From: Podospora bellae-mahoneyi | Taxonomy: Eukaryota > Ascomycota > Sordariomycetes > Sordariales > Podosporaceae | Assembly (NCBI RefSeq): GCF_035222275.1 | Contig: NC_085881.1 | Location: forward strand, 4,092,001 to 4,156,000 | Length of the DNA stretch: 64,000 nt | Reading direction: 5' to 3' | Part shown: one piece after another, positions 34,218 through 46,807 of the stretch | How positions within the stretch are numbered: position 1 is the first letter of the stretch | Layout of the letters: every line of letters begins with the position of its first letter | Notes under the pieces: model-generated | The model's input: the letters and a program-made list of their open reading frames with translations, nothing else | What the model was told of the DNA's origin: nothing | Database searches by the model: none | Position numbers and translations under genes: made by a program

Positions 34218-34552
34218 CTTGCCTTTATCTCCGAAAGGATTGAATGGCGCCGGCGATCGTCTGGTGATTAGGACCGAGAGTAGCCTGGATAAGTTGGCAG
34301 GCTCTTAGTTGCGAAGGAGGCGGTCACTGCCCCCATCTTCACCCCAGTCGTGATCATCGCTGTTGTTATGATTTACCGCCACCGCCTCCTTGACCACCTC
34401 CATCACCAACCCTCACCCTAGAATAAACGCAATATTTTCGCAAAATACGCGTCTTCAGTTGCCCTCTTGTTTTGAACTAACTCCCGCACTTTGGCTTCCA
34501 CAGAGGCGATAACAACCCTCGCAGGTAACAGCGCAACCCGACCCGGAGCCCT

Positions 34553-36500
34553 CTAAGCCAACTCATGAGCCCCCACTTCCTCCTCCTCTCCCTCTTCCCC
34601 TTCTTCCTCCTCCCCATCCTCCTCATCATTACCCCCCTCTCCTCCAGGCCCCCCACCAGCACCACCACTCCCATTCCCACTTAACCCCCAGCCATTCGCC
34701 GCACCTGTCCTAGAAGGCCCCTCACCCGATGTCCCATTAGTCGTCGACCTCTGCCCCGGGACCGACTGCGCCCTCGCAGCAGCCCATTGTCTCGCCCGCT
34801 CAGGACTCGTCCATCTATTACCAGCAGGTAGTCAGCACCCCTTACCTTCGACATGAAAAACTAAAAAAAAGAAAAACTCACATTTTCACCCTCCCCTCAT
34901 CCCCACAAGTAGCATACATCCCCGCATCCCTCGGATTCCAACAAACCGAATTCACCCTCGGGCTATGCGCCATCTTCTTGTGCACCAACTGCCCCGTCGT
35001 CCTGTGCCAGACAAACACGTTCCCGTCCTCGCTCCCGCTGATCACAAGGTTCTCGCCCGCTCCCCCAAACCCCGCCCGGATAATCACCTCGCCCCCCGTG
35101 TGCCCCTTGTACTTTTGAAACACCTCCTTCGTCCCAAAGTCGTACAACAGCGCCTCGTCATCGACCGTGTTGACCAACAACCACTTTGAGTCCTGACTCA
35201 GGCTGACGCTAGTGAGCCTGCTCTCCAGTATCAGGTCGACCTCGTACTCCCGACGAGGGATGTGGTAGATATGCACGCCGCGCCTGTCGTCCATGGCCAC
35301 CAGCCACTCCCCATTCGCCGACACGACCAGGTCCTCGGTCCTATGCCGCCTGGTCCAGTTGTAGAGCAAACTTCCAGACAGGTCCCACTCACACAGCGAC
35401 TTGGCCTTGTCAAGAGACCCAGTAATGAAGGTCCTCCCATCCGGCAGCCACCCAGCACTGCTGACTGGCTCCCCAAACTTCTCGAGCGCCACGACCAGTT
35501 CCCCCGTCTGCGTGTTCCACACCTTGGCCTGCCCATCCATACTACAGCTCAAAAGCATCGTGCTGTCGGGGCTCCACGCAATGTTGGACACCTCAGCGTC
35601 GTGCGTGTTGATCACACGCACGTGGTTAAACGTCTGCGTGTTCCAGATGCAAATACCCTTGGCACTGCCGCAGGTTGCGAGGCGTTCGCCGTTGGGCGAG
35701 AACCTTATCTGCCACACCTCTCCCTGCTGCTTATCCAGCTCCACCATGACCTCGGTTGGGAACTGAGAGTGCTCGCACCGGTGATCCGAGTAGAGCGACG
35801 GCGGGTTTGTCGTCGTGTGATAGAGACACTTTTCTATCTGGTTGTTTTTCAGATCGTTGAGAAGCACAGCAAGTCTCTGTTCGGGGAGCATCACCGAGGG
35901 TGATATGGATTCTGTCGTCCCAAGTCAGCAAAACCCATAATCCAACAACTTGGAAACCAAAAACCTACCAGATAGCTTCCTCAACAACTTCCGTCTGCTA
36001 TCCCCTCCGGCCCCATCCCACTCGGCCTTGCGCCTCAGATCCTCCTGGTCTTGACACATTAGATACTTACTCAAGGTGCTGATAATATGCGGCTGATCCT
36101 TGCAAAGCGGCGTCAGCTCTCTCCTCAGGACCGCCAACGCCTTGTTCCTCTCGCCCTTCTCCAGAAGCTCCAGAAACTTTTGCTGCCTAAGTCTGAACCT
36201 CATCGAGTTGCGGTCTGCCCCAGGAGCGAGAATCAACCCTCCCAGTCCCCCTCCCCCCGCCCCCCAAAGCAGGCTCTCCGCATTGTCCCATCTCCCCTCC
36301 AGCACTGCCGCCCGGAAAGCCGCCACGTTTGGTGACTCGACCTCGTACCCCGACTGCTGCGAGACTATCTGGGCCGCATCGGCATACCCCAAGTCATCCA
36401 GAGCTTGTATAAGAATCCTCGTAACTTCCTCACGGTCGTGACCGAAGTAATCTGGCGGGACGCCGCCTCGGAGGTGGAGGGACGAGTACATTTCCTCGTT

Positions 36501-36548
<48 letters not shown>

Positions 36549-37046
36549 ACCGTTTCCGGTTTCGGTGTTGCTTTTGTTGCGTCTAAAAGCTGAACCGTTG
36601 GAAGCCCAACCGGCTCTGTAGGATGATGATGATGATGATGATGAGGGTTGGGAATCGTAGTCGGTTCTCATGTCTTCTTCTCCAGTTCGTAATCTCTTGT
36701 TCCGTCGTGTTGGTTGTTGTTGAGGTAACAAAATGCCGGCGGTGGCGTCTTCGCCTTGAGAAGGCAGGTCCTCAGACTCGTCGCCCCGCTGCCTCCTTCC
36801 TAATATCTGCTGTGTTGTCGTCAGGTTGGGAGGGTTGGAAGCGGCAGCGGTGGTGGCAGAGGTGATTCCAGCCGAGGGGGCCTGCGGAGCGGGCTGCAAC
36901 AACGATGCTATCGTCGAGGCTTGGGGAGGACTCGCAGTGGTGGTGGTGGAGGTGGCTGACGTAGTGTTGAGGGTTGGGGGTTGCTGGTCTGCCACGGCGA
37001 TGGATGTAGGGATCCGCGGGACTGGGGTTCTGTCCTCGCGGAATGC
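34553..37046 (-). CDS. gid7: Gid7/WDR26-type subunit of the GID/CTLH ubiquitin ligase (5' end unresolved)
   Basis: Gid7 scaffolds the GID E3 ligase that destroys gluconeogenic enzymes when glucose returns. Coding segments: 37046 (or upstream) to 35969, 35911-34882 and 34814-34553; introns with GTAGGT and GTGAGT donors. In order: disordered Ser/Gln-rich head, poly-Asn run encoded by GTT repeats, LisH (TRILIQALDDLGYADAAQIV), CTLH (FRAAVLEGRWDNAESLLWG), the SPSVMLPEQRLAVLL linker, then WD40 repeats (e.g. VWQIRFSPNGERLATCGSAK, WSPDSTMLLSCSMDGQAKVW), ending in an acidic Glu/Gly tail. The frame is open back to 37418 but without any ATG there; a good acceptor with branch site (CTTAACCC...CCACAG) ends at 37047, so the first exon must lie upstream. 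The first in-frame ATG is 36671, which would give 664 residues, close to WDR26. Confidence 0.85.
36498..36549. repeat. GTT/AAC microsatellite encoding poly-Asn in the Gid7 gene
   Basis: About 16 GTT units on the plus strand, read as Asn codons on the minus strand, between the Ser-rich head and LisH. A nearby Ser run (GAT/ATC repeats at 36622-36641) is also expanded. Confidence 0.85.
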
Positions 37047-38959
37047 CTGTGGAAATGGTTGGGTTAAGGGGGCTAGGATATGAAGAGGAGAGGAGAGAAG
37101 AGGTAAGCAAATGTAATCGGCGGCGGGAATTGTTGAGTTGATGGCACGGTCAAACGTGCGTGGAAAGCTTCTTTCTATGGATGTCGTCGTATTGCTTTGA
37201 TGTGACGGGTCGTCGGAGCTAAGATACGGTAGCGGACTTGCTGGCTGAGTGAGGGGCAACAACCCCAAGTGGCTTGCTGACGTGCCGTCACTGCTGCTCC
37301 GGGGCTTGATAATTGTTAGTGAAGGACGTGGAGGTTGAGGCCGTGCCTTTTTAACCCCGATGGTGAAGAAAGAGGAAGAAGAATAACGATTGATCGATAT
37401 GCCCTCTAGTGATACCAAAACTTATTTTCAAGGAGGATGTTGGATTTGCAAATTCCAGAGCTTGAGAAGAATGTCTGGGGTCTCTGGAAGGGGGGACGTT
37501 GGGATGCCTGGGCATGTGCCTACTCTGACAAGCATCCAATGCCGCCTACATGCGGTAAGAGCATCTGTGACCTACCTTACCCGGGAAGCTACGACAGCGA
37601 GGAGATGGAGCTGCAAGGAGAGAACGATGTGTATAAGCTCAGTCAATGATTGTTTATATCATCAATCCTTTGCTTTGTCGAATGTCATTGTAAAGTATCA
37701 AAAGCTCTGGGTGCATATGTGGCTTGTCCCTCGTGATCGAGTGGGGACACCCACTGGCCAGTTGGTGCCTCACTGTGTTTTTCAGCGTGCGATTGGCCTG
37801 GGGAACAGCCTCACACTCTTATCGGGTGTGAGTGCAGCTTTAATGAAAGCCTAGATTATTAGTTCCCTCTATCTTGTTTCAAAGAGTTGCACCACCACCT
37901 CTCTGTCTCAATCATCTCACACTGGAAAATCCCCCTCATCAATCACGTCTGCAAAAACACTCCCAGTGCAAAAGAATAAATAAATATACGTATAAATATA
38001 TACTCAACGCCACTTGCTAAATGGCCATGCCATGCTAATAAATATATGCTACAGCTACAACGCCTCAATCCTAATCTACGCCCCCGCCTCACCTTCCCTT
38101 CCTCTCCCTTTTGACCATCTCTTATATACACCATCTCCTTATCTCATCCCATCTCATCCCATCCCTCTCATAGTCTCTCTCGCAAAGAAACTCCTCGTCG
38201 TCTCGAAAGAAAAGAAAAAAAAAAAGAAAAAAAAGGGTATAATGGACTCCCAAGAAACCAAAAAATAAATAAAAACGGAAGTCGTTTAAGAAAAAAGCGG
38301 AAATCATGTAATACAGAGAATAGGCGTCAAATCAAAACCCCAAAAACGTAATAATGCAAGTTGTGCATTCCTCCTCTTTTTCTTCATCAATCCCCGTCTC
38401 TCACTCCATGTCAAAGACGCCATCGTGGTAAAAATAAACTATCAAAACGCCCAAAAAGTGCAGCAAAATGTTTGTTGTGGTTGTTATTCCCTCATGACTC
38501 GTCGTCCGTAAGGTCGTCGTATGTGAAGATGATGCCGGGGGCGTGTTTGGTGGTGGTGTAATGCGTAGAGTTTACAAAAAAAAGAAATTTAAGAAAACGC
38601 CGTTGATATTAAAAGCATGAAAAAGAGTCCAAGAAATCCAGGATGAAGAAGCCACAGATGATACAAGTGACGACAGCAGAATGAGAACAACCATGAGAAT
38701 CATATCCACAACTCGGGTGGTATCCAGCAACGGCCCCTCTCGTTCGTACACCAGTGGATACCACAACAGGCACCCGGGGGAACCAGGCATCTGGATCCTT
38801 TCGTTCCCACAAAAATCACGTCTCTGCCGGGCTCCCCCCTCAAACATCGTGTCATCGTCTGATGCTGGTCCTCATCCGAGCATTGCAGCATCGCATCATT
38901 CGATTTTCCTTCGATTTTCCAGAATGCCCCTTAGGTCGGCAGTTATCGGCAGTTGCTCG
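37047..38959. other. 5' leader/introns of the Gid7 gene and intergenic DNA
   Basis: 37047-37600 probably holds the unseen first exon(s) and intron of the minus-strand Gid7 gene; I could not choose a donor. Plus-strand frames at 37390-37854 and 37437-37649 look like chance. 37980-38300 is A-rich, and 38300-38959 contains the 3' UTR of the PH-like gene. No further gene seen. Confidence 0.4.
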
Positions 38960-40460
38960 TTAGAGAAAACCCCCCTCGCCAGGACCGAAGACACCGACGC
39001 TGCCGCGCCATCCGCAGCGATCACGCTCGCTCATCGAAGTTGGCGACTGCGGTGGCAGGGGTGCTGGTGGAGCAGCCCGGGGATGGAGGTGGTGAAGACT
39101 CTGAGGTGGTGATTGCGGCATGGGAGGGTCGGCCGCTTCGCCGTTGCTCCCCCGGCTGCTGGTGTTGCTTGTGTTGGTCTGGACCAGCAATAAGCTGCTC
39201 GTGCTGCTCAGCCTCTTGGTGAATTCGCTAAAGCTCAGGCGTTTGGCGCTCGAGTTGGATTGCCGCTTTTCCGTCTGGCTTCGTTGCAGAGGAGGCGGCG
39301 AGCCGGGGCCGAGGTTGGACAGTGAATCCTCGGCCAGCGCCGTTGAGGGAGAAGAGGCAATGATGGTCGCCAGCTGTGGTTGGGAGTGTGTTCTTTGAGA
39401 CATGCCTGGCCTCGTCCGGTTGCCAGAGTAGCCTGTCTGGGGTCGAACACCGCTACTTGATGACAATGCCATCAGAGCCTCATGGTTATAACTAAGCGGG
39501 GTCTTGATCGAGTGAGTTCTTGGTGGCGGGTGAGGTCGGTCTCGTAGGTCTGGTCGTCCAGAAATGTAATTCAAGGCTCGCTGAGCCGAACTGTGGTGGG
39601 ATGAAAACCGGTCACCATCCAAATCCGCCTCATCAAATGCCCCATCGCTATCGTCATCATCATCGTCGTCATATTCCGAGGAATCATCATCCAAGTCCCA
39701 AGCGCTTTTCAGCCCAGTTTGTTCGTCCAGGGCTGAAACTGACGCTGAAGCCGCGGCGGCTGTCTCTGCCTTCCGCCTGGCATCCTCAGCTTCTCGCTGC
39801 CTCCTTTTGTCATCCATGTCTCGCATAAGAGCATCAAATCGGGCCAATGAAGTCAGTTTCTCCTCACCAGGAACTTCGCGTTCCGAGCCGGGAATGCGCC
39901 GCATTTGGAAAGCACGGTCCAGAATAGTTTCCCGTGGCCCTGGAGGCGATGTACCGGCATCCATAATAGGCGCAAGTGGTGTTGGGCCCGAACTGACACT
40001 CCCCCGTTCCCTCACCGGTGAGCTGAGAGCCGAGGACCGCCCTTGTGCCGACGTCCACCCCTCGATAAACTCGCCCTGGTACTCGCCAACGGTGGTGGCC
40101 GGGGACGGGAGGTCGGCCGGGAGCATAGTGGTGTAATTCTGGAAAGCCATATGGTGCGTCTGAATCGAGCTCGTGGCCGACGAAAGATCACTTCGCTTGG
40201 ATCGCAGACTTGGTGAATCCGAGAAAGTCACAGGGCGGTCGCGCCCAGAGTGCGTCGTGTGGCCCCTGGTGAATCCGGGTCGCGGTCCAGCATTCCCGCT
40301 GCCTGGCCTCTGGCTGTCGCTTAATTCCCTTGGACGGGTAAAAGGGTTGACAAATGTTGGCGAAGCGGGCGTGACCGGGCTCAGGGGCGCTCTGCCTGGC
40401 GGCATATTGGGCTGAATGAGCTGCTGGATGAAGCGAGACCAGTCCTGGAGATTGTGTCTG

Positions 40461-40491
<31 letters not shown>

Positions 40492-41070
40492 GTTGCTCAT
40501 CCAGGGGACGGAACAACAGCTGTGCCGGTCCTGTGTCCTTGTTGGACGTGAAGCCAGCCGTACGACTTGAGCGTCGCTTCCGCAGCTTGTCCGCAATCGG
40601 GTCTGGAATAATGTTGATGACCAGAGTCGGGAGGACAGGTCCTTGTTTACGATGGGCCATCATCTGCACCTGACAGTCGGTGATGCTGTTGATTGAGTAC
40701 TGCTGTGAAGGTTCTTGGTCGTCCTATCGGTGCCACATGTTAGGTCACGCCACCCCTCGAATCGGCTCTCCTCGTCTTTCCCAAAGCACAACTCACTTTG
40801 GACTTGTAGATCGACAGATAGATGCCTTCGGATGGCACTCTGAACAGCTCCCTGGGAGCCGAGCTCCTGTTGGACGGCGCGCGCATGATACCGGCCGTCC
40901 GGTCCCGCTGGGGGCCACCCACAACCAGATATCGAGGCTGGTGACACAAGGTCGTCAGTACAACTTGTCCGCTTGCCGTCTTCTCAACAGCATCCTTCTC
41001 AACACACCTTCCACAACGCCCTCCCAATGATCGTGCCCCTATCCGGGGGCACGCTCAAGTATCCCTCCAT
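38960..41070 (-). CDS. PH-like domain protein with a long disordered C-terminus
   Basis: Segments 41070-41008, 40937-40797 and 40723-38960 on the minus strand give 655 residues; donors GTGTGT and GTGAGT, acceptors CCAG and ATAG, phases agree. The first 120 residues look like a split pleckstrin-homology fold: MEGYLSVPPDRGTIIGRALW, then PRYLVVGG, a variable loop, IYLSIYKSK, DDQEPSQQYSINSITDCQVQ and KQGPVLPTLVINI. The rest is disordered: poly-Gln (CAG tract at 40464-40498), many SP/TP sites, an Asp run near residue 425, and a conserved-looking end GWRGSVGVFGPGEGGFL. A lipid- or cortex-binding adaptor is the natural reading (inference). The first two exons are short and easily missed. A 39-codon upstream ORF overlaps the start. 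Confidence 0.75.
40464..40498. repeat. CTG/CAG microsatellite encoding poly-Gln
   Basis: CTG repeats on the plus strand give about eleven Gln codons in the PH-like protein. Confidence 0.85.
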
Positions 41071-41174
41071 CTTGCCGCAGTTGTCGAGAAAGGCCACGGG
41101 CGAGGTTGTTGTCGGTGCGATTGTCGTATCAGAACCAAAGACGATCGTGACAATCGGGAGAAGGTATTAAGCAT
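41055..41174 (-). promoter_or_regulatory. Upstream ORF overlapping the start of the PH-like gene
   Basis: ATG at 41174 opens a 39-codon frame that ends in TGA at 41055, 16 nt past the main ATG at 41070 and in another phase. If the transcript starts upstream of 41174, ribosomes using this ATG could not translate the main frame, so it could repress translation. The transcription start is not known. Confidence 0.4.
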
Positions 41175-44100
41175 TAAAGATAGCGCGCATCGTGAAAAGA
41201 AAAAAAAAGGCGAACTGGCGGTCCACGGTTCCGCTTTCTTCGTCTTCTGGCTCCCCGGTACCAGCTCGAACCTGGAAGCGATCGCTGCAAGGGGGTCTAT
41301 TCCAAACGAACAGCAACCGACACCACCTCAAACAAACAGCCTGGTAGCCAGCAGCAAACGACAAGGAGAAGCGGTGGGGAACAGAAGGCAGAAGGGCAAG
41401 AGAAGAAGAAGAGGAAGGACTTCTATCTGTTCTTCAGAAAGAGACGATATCACCTCCGAGGAGGCCAGTCGGGTCAGGGTTGGACGAGGTCAAGCAAGGG
41501 ACGAACCGTGCAAACCAGGAGTGTCTGGAGGCGAGATTAATAAAAGAGCCCACCGTGCCAAGAGGCATTTTCAGTGAGCGAAACCTGGAGAGGGGGAGGG
41601 GAGCAGCAGCAGCCAGCAGGTACCCAGGGGTTGGGATGGCTAGCCTGCGACTCTGACCAGGTTCACCAGGTCGACCAGGATGCCCTCGGTTTGACCCCAT
41701 TGGACCAATTTCCAATTGCCTGCCAACACTTGGTTAGCATCACTGCAGTATCCGCAGATCCAGCGAGGCACCGACCCGGCGGTTCTGACCAGGAGACAGG
41801 AATGTTTTTCTTGGGCAAAGTGAAACGGGGCAGCTTTCCTCTGCAAAGGGCTGAGGGGAGTGAATTGAGTGTGACAGATCAACAAATGGCAGTATACATC
41901 CATCAGGTGCCTCGTGCCCCTTCTTTTTCCCGTTCGAGCACCCCCTGTGCAGTCGCTAATCGTGGGAGAATGTGGAGCCCCACCTCTGGATCAATGAGAG
42001 CGGGACTTCTAGAGAGAAATGGGTTAGGGTGGTCTGTCGCCGGGCTTCGGTGAAAATGGAATCCCCAAGCGGCCCATCAAATTGAACAAGATCGACAACT
42101 TGTGTGTCGCCACATCTTTTTTGATCTCTGCTTCTAGAGAGAGGGGGCACGGAGGGTGGTAGGGTTGCAGTCTGTGCCTTGAGGACATCATCTGCTGTAA
42201 GATGGCTGATCTCTGCAGAGAAACAACCGGGTTGCCCCCTTCCAGATATGCCTGAATGTCAAGAGCTGTCGTGGTTTCGGACCCTGGCGGTCCTTGGGAT
42301 AAACGGGGACAGATGCTGTACATTGTCTGCAATAGCCGGCGCTCATATAGATACCCTGCAGCAACTTTCTCTTATAAAGTTGCTCCTGTCGGTCTGTTGT
42401 TTATCGCTCTTCCCGTCGGTGAGACGCACATATTACTTACATATGTTGTGCCCTCAACTGCAATACCACTCTAGACTCTCACCACTCAGATCCTGTCGGA
42501 GCGGGGAATTTGATCTTGCACTCACTCACTCACTCACTCAGTCCAAGTGTTGGCTCCGTAAAACGGCCCCTCTCGTCCCTGGTTATAGGCCATGTGGTTC
42601 GGCTGCTGCTGGCACGGTCCTGCATCATGTATGTATGCACCATGTATGGATGGACAGTACATGCATTAGCATACGAGCCAACGCCTATGTGGCTGCGCAA
42701 AAAAACATAAAGGAAGCTTGCAGTGCGACTTGTCATTGAATTCCACATTCGGGGCATTCTTCGTCGTCGTCGATACACATCCGCTAGACCGAGAGCAGTT
42801 TGGGAGCCTCTCGTACACTTTTGTCCCCTGCCTCCCCGCTCCGGAGTTGACCCCGAGGAGAAGACAGACGTCGGCGGCAGAGTGGGAGGGAGAGAAGACT
42901 CAGATCTAGGTTGTGCCACACTGTCGGTGGCGGCAACGAGGACCGACCGGGGTGGACGAGCTGTCCGGCTGCTGACCGCATGTTCACATCCCGGCCGAAC
43001 AAACGGGGAAAACGGCCGGGAGGTCGCACAAGAGAAAAAAATAAGAAAAAAATTGTAATATGGAAAGGAGGCACGGAGACAGGTACTCGCCACCACCACA
43101 CCACATGAGAAGCAGGCATAGTGGCGTGCTGCCGGTCCACTGTCGTGATGGCCGAGTGCGGTGAGGAGCCTGGGTGTCGATAGCGGCATGGGGCTGAGAG
43201 CGAGCCGCAACATTGCATCATGCCGCCGGTGGTTCCAGCTCGTCGAATCAGTTTCTCGTTGCCGCTTGTTTTGTATCTGTTGATCCTTTTGTTCTCAGGC
43301 TCAGATGCTGCTGCTCAAGAATCGAAGAGGTTGGCGTTGGCGATCTTGAGACGGTTTGTGCATTTGCGGGGTTATGCTCAATTAACCCCCCGATCTGGCA
43401 GGGGTGAAGACCAGGGGTAGGTGCTTTCTGCTATCTCGTCGTTGTTGACCTCTCCAATTTTCATGTCTCGTCTTCCCAGCACGATTCCGCAGTGAAGCGG
43501 CAGCGGTCTTGCCGCATATATGCTGTGCAGTATGCGGTGAGCAGGACATGTCTTTGCCCCTTGCCCCCATTCGAACGTCAACAGAACGGTGAACGGTCCG
43601 GCCCTCACCTGCATTCCGCTTCCTCCTGAATTGTCAGTATTGCTTTTTCTCCAGGCTCAAAGAGGCCCACAATCTTCCCAGTCGAGAAGTGCCTACAGCA
43701 GACAGTCTGGGCACGAAATGGCACCAAGTCGGACACGGTCAGTCAAGCTGAGCCCATGCCGTTTGACGGAGCGTCTCCATGCCGCGTTGCCCGAGGTGGA
43801 AGGTGAAGGTCAGGTCACGGTGAGACAATAAGCTTATTTTCAGCGACGGGAATCGTTCAGCTTGACGAGGTGCCGCAAAAGCGCCTAGGCGGCGACGGCG
43901 GCAGCGATCTTTGAGGCCTGTAGAAGCCGAGATCGAGGTCAATCAACAACAACGTTCTTGTGGGGGGCCCGGAAGCAGCCGTATCGTCATGGTGACTGGC
44001 GATCATCCAAGAGCTGCACCTGAAACATCGTTTCCATGACGGTGACAAAAACAAAACAAAAAAACAAAAAAAAAAAAAAATGGTGTTGACAGGATCGAGT

Positions 44101-46807
44101 TGATGTGTGGCTATCAATGCCGGCGGAATCTTTCCGTTTCATTTGGACATCAGACCTGGGAAGGAACACCTGCAGCTGCATGAGATGCAGGACATGAACC
44201 TGCCTTCCTCACACATCCGTACCTTCCATATCAAGTCACCACTACAACAGCCACGGCAAGAGCCACCTGCTATTGCCACATTCATCTCAATCTTTTCTTG
44301 ACCGCCCTTCAGACAACTGGAAAGTCTCTCCTTCTCTCACATTCTTTCGGACCTATCATCGCAGCTCTTTGGAATATTCTGCCCGAAATGGCTGATGGCA
44401 CGCATTTGACAACCCTCTTTGGAACCTAGATGCGCCTATCTGCCCCTCTCCTCCCCACCCACGCCCGTCTCGACCAGAAACCCCCGAGTCCTGGTCGATA
44501 CAGGTCACTGGACTTATCTCCAGCACGAACATGTACCGGTGCATTCTATCCACTGTACCTACCTGCCTTGCCCGCGGTATGGGTATGTTGGGGGCACATG
44601 CAGCACACCATCATGCGCCGTCTCCAATACCAGCAGGACGCTTGGACGATATCAGAACCACAGAAACGAAGTTCACCACCCCTCTTCAGCTTTCGGCACA
44701 AATTCAAAACGACAGTGTTCGAGGCCTTCGAGTTCGTTCCGGCTTTTACTAGTACGAACAGGCCGCGGTCGTTGGTGTCATGAAAGCATGTCGTCAAAGT
44801 TCCCACGGACCTCACAATGGTGGAGCAAAATCATTCCAGACAAGCCCATGCCGTTTCCAGGATTTCCTTCCGAAAAGTCCTCTCGGAATTCCAAGTCGTC
44901 GGGCTCCGCTAGTACCATCGCCGACCGAGGTTGTCCATGTTGTAATTTTAAAATACGCACGGCTCTTACCGGTTCATCACTTGGTAAATATGAACTGACC
45001 CAGAATCTACGATGACATACACGGCACCTCTTATTTGTTGCTGAAAAGACAGCCTCCTCCTCCTCCGACGAGTCATGGTCTTGCAGCAAGTAAATATATA
45101 TGCCAATTCTCCGACTGGGATTTGTCCCCGAGCGCCGCACCGAAGAAGCGGGATTTCACCACCGAACCGAGCTCCGCTCCGGGCCGTTACGCTAGTGTCG
45201 TTTTGTTGCGCGGTTCCTGAACAACCCCATCAGTCAGAGGGTGTGGGCACGGACTACGACGTCGACGTCGAGGTGTCTTTGCGTTTGCAGGGCACGTGTC
45301 TGCGTCGCATCGTTTTGATTCGAAGTTTTTCTGTGTAGGGTTGGCGATAAGGAGGTGGGCTGTTGTTGGGGATCGAGATACGAAGTCTCAGGTGGTTTTG
45401 CTTTTAACCGAGCGTTGCGGTAGAGAAATCGGAGCTAACACGGGGTGGTGGTTGAAGAAAGAAAAAGGGGGCGATCTCCTTCGGTAGTGTAGCCGATGGG
45501 GACTTTTTGGCGTGTGCATTGGGATTAGTTCTGGTTATGTAAGTTATCACAAACATCATCACAGGTTTGGGAAGCAAAGGGGGTTGGATGGGTGGGCGGT
45601 AACCATGGCATGGCATTGTTGGTAGCTGTCAGAGATTCTGGGTAAGTCTTTTTTTGGTCGTTGGGCAGAAGAAGCTGTATTCCCTTATTTGATCATAGCA
45701 GAGAATCAGATATGTTTCCGGGTGGTATGGCACCTGCAGTAGTCCTGCATGCGAGAGCTGTGACAACGTTGGATTGATGCTGCTTTTGGCTTAGGTTTTT
45801 GCTTGGGTGTTGGGTTGGGGGTTGGAGGGGTGAGGGGAATGGGATATAAGTGAAGGGGGGTATAATATGACGATGATGCCTGGTTGGATGCTTATGTGTG
45901 CCTGATGGGATAGTTTTGCAGTTGGGTATGATGGGTAAGAGAAAGGGATCATGGAAGCCCAATGGACAAGGTAAGCAAGAGGACGGGTATGGGAATAGAT
46001 GGGAATACGAGGTGGCAAAAAGACAAAAGATTCCGCGCATTACTGATTGCTGCAGGGTCCATGTCAAGAAGAGATGGATGGAACTAACTACAGTCAATAG
46101 CCTTCCGGGAAGCAGGTTTTGTACATGTAGTAGTTGGGGATGCTATGTCTTGCCGGAAGCCGGTGCCGATATGCGGAGCATGATGACCACACGGACTCGG
46201 TGTCTAACTGCACATCAGTAGGTGCTCGTTGGCCGAGTGTTTATGGAGAGCCCGGCATCCAAGGACAATCTGCAATCTCATCTGCCATCGGGCTGTGAGC
46301 TGAATATAAGTGAGATGTACCTCCCGTACGCGGCAACTAGAGACCCCGTGCCAGATAGCTGGTCATGAGCACAAGCTTTCTCTCGAGGGATACCTCGTGG
46401 TTAAGGTGAGAAGTTTAGGGTCATTCACAGATTCATCAAACGGTAACCATTGCAGGAGGAGTTCTCCAACCAGGTTATACATGCATCATCACAAGCCCTC
46501 GAGCAGATCACACAATACCCAGGAACACAGTGGAGCTCACCAACACAACGCTCGTCATTTCTATCTGCTAGAACACAACTATCTAACAATACACGCCATC
46601 AGGAACACCCGTATCTCCTCGAGTATCGTACAGCAGCAGACACCAACCAAACTGCCGGTGTCGTACAACAACAACAAGAACAACAACAACAGAAAAGAAA
46701 CTTATCCGTGGAAAAATTGTAAAGCCTGTAAATGCCAATCAACAAAAAAAGTATCGTAGCAAAGAAAACAAGAAGGAATGATAAGTAGTAAGAAAGAGAG
46801 AAGAGAA
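41071..46807. other. 5.7 kb without a convincing gene
   Basis: The longest gene-free stretch. Frames up to 227 codons exist (minus 43213-42530), but their composition is irregular and none shows a recognisable domain or splice-supported extension. It contains a CACT repeat at 42518-42540, a perfect inverted repeat at 42360-42384, an A-run at 44066-44080 and a CAA/CAG-rich stretch at 46630-46695. It may hold long leaders, non-coding RNAs or decayed sequence; I cannot show any of these. Confidence 0.4.
42360..42384. repeat. Perfect inverted repeat, 9-nt arms with 7-nt loop
   Basis: AGCAACTTT, loop CTCTTAT, AAAGTTGCT. It lies in a gene-free region, next to a TATA-like CTTATAAA in the loop and right arm. 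It could be a protein-binding palindrome or chance. Confidence 0.7.

Noticed and set aside
37390-37854. 154- and 70-codon plus-strand ORFs upstream of gid7
   Set aside because: No domain, no splice signals; overlap the probable leader of gid7. The 70-codon frame has some protein-like text but no support.
42530-43213. 227-codon minus-strand ORF in the gene-free block
   Set aside because: Includes translations of CACT repeats and T-runs; text looks random and begins without promoter-like context.
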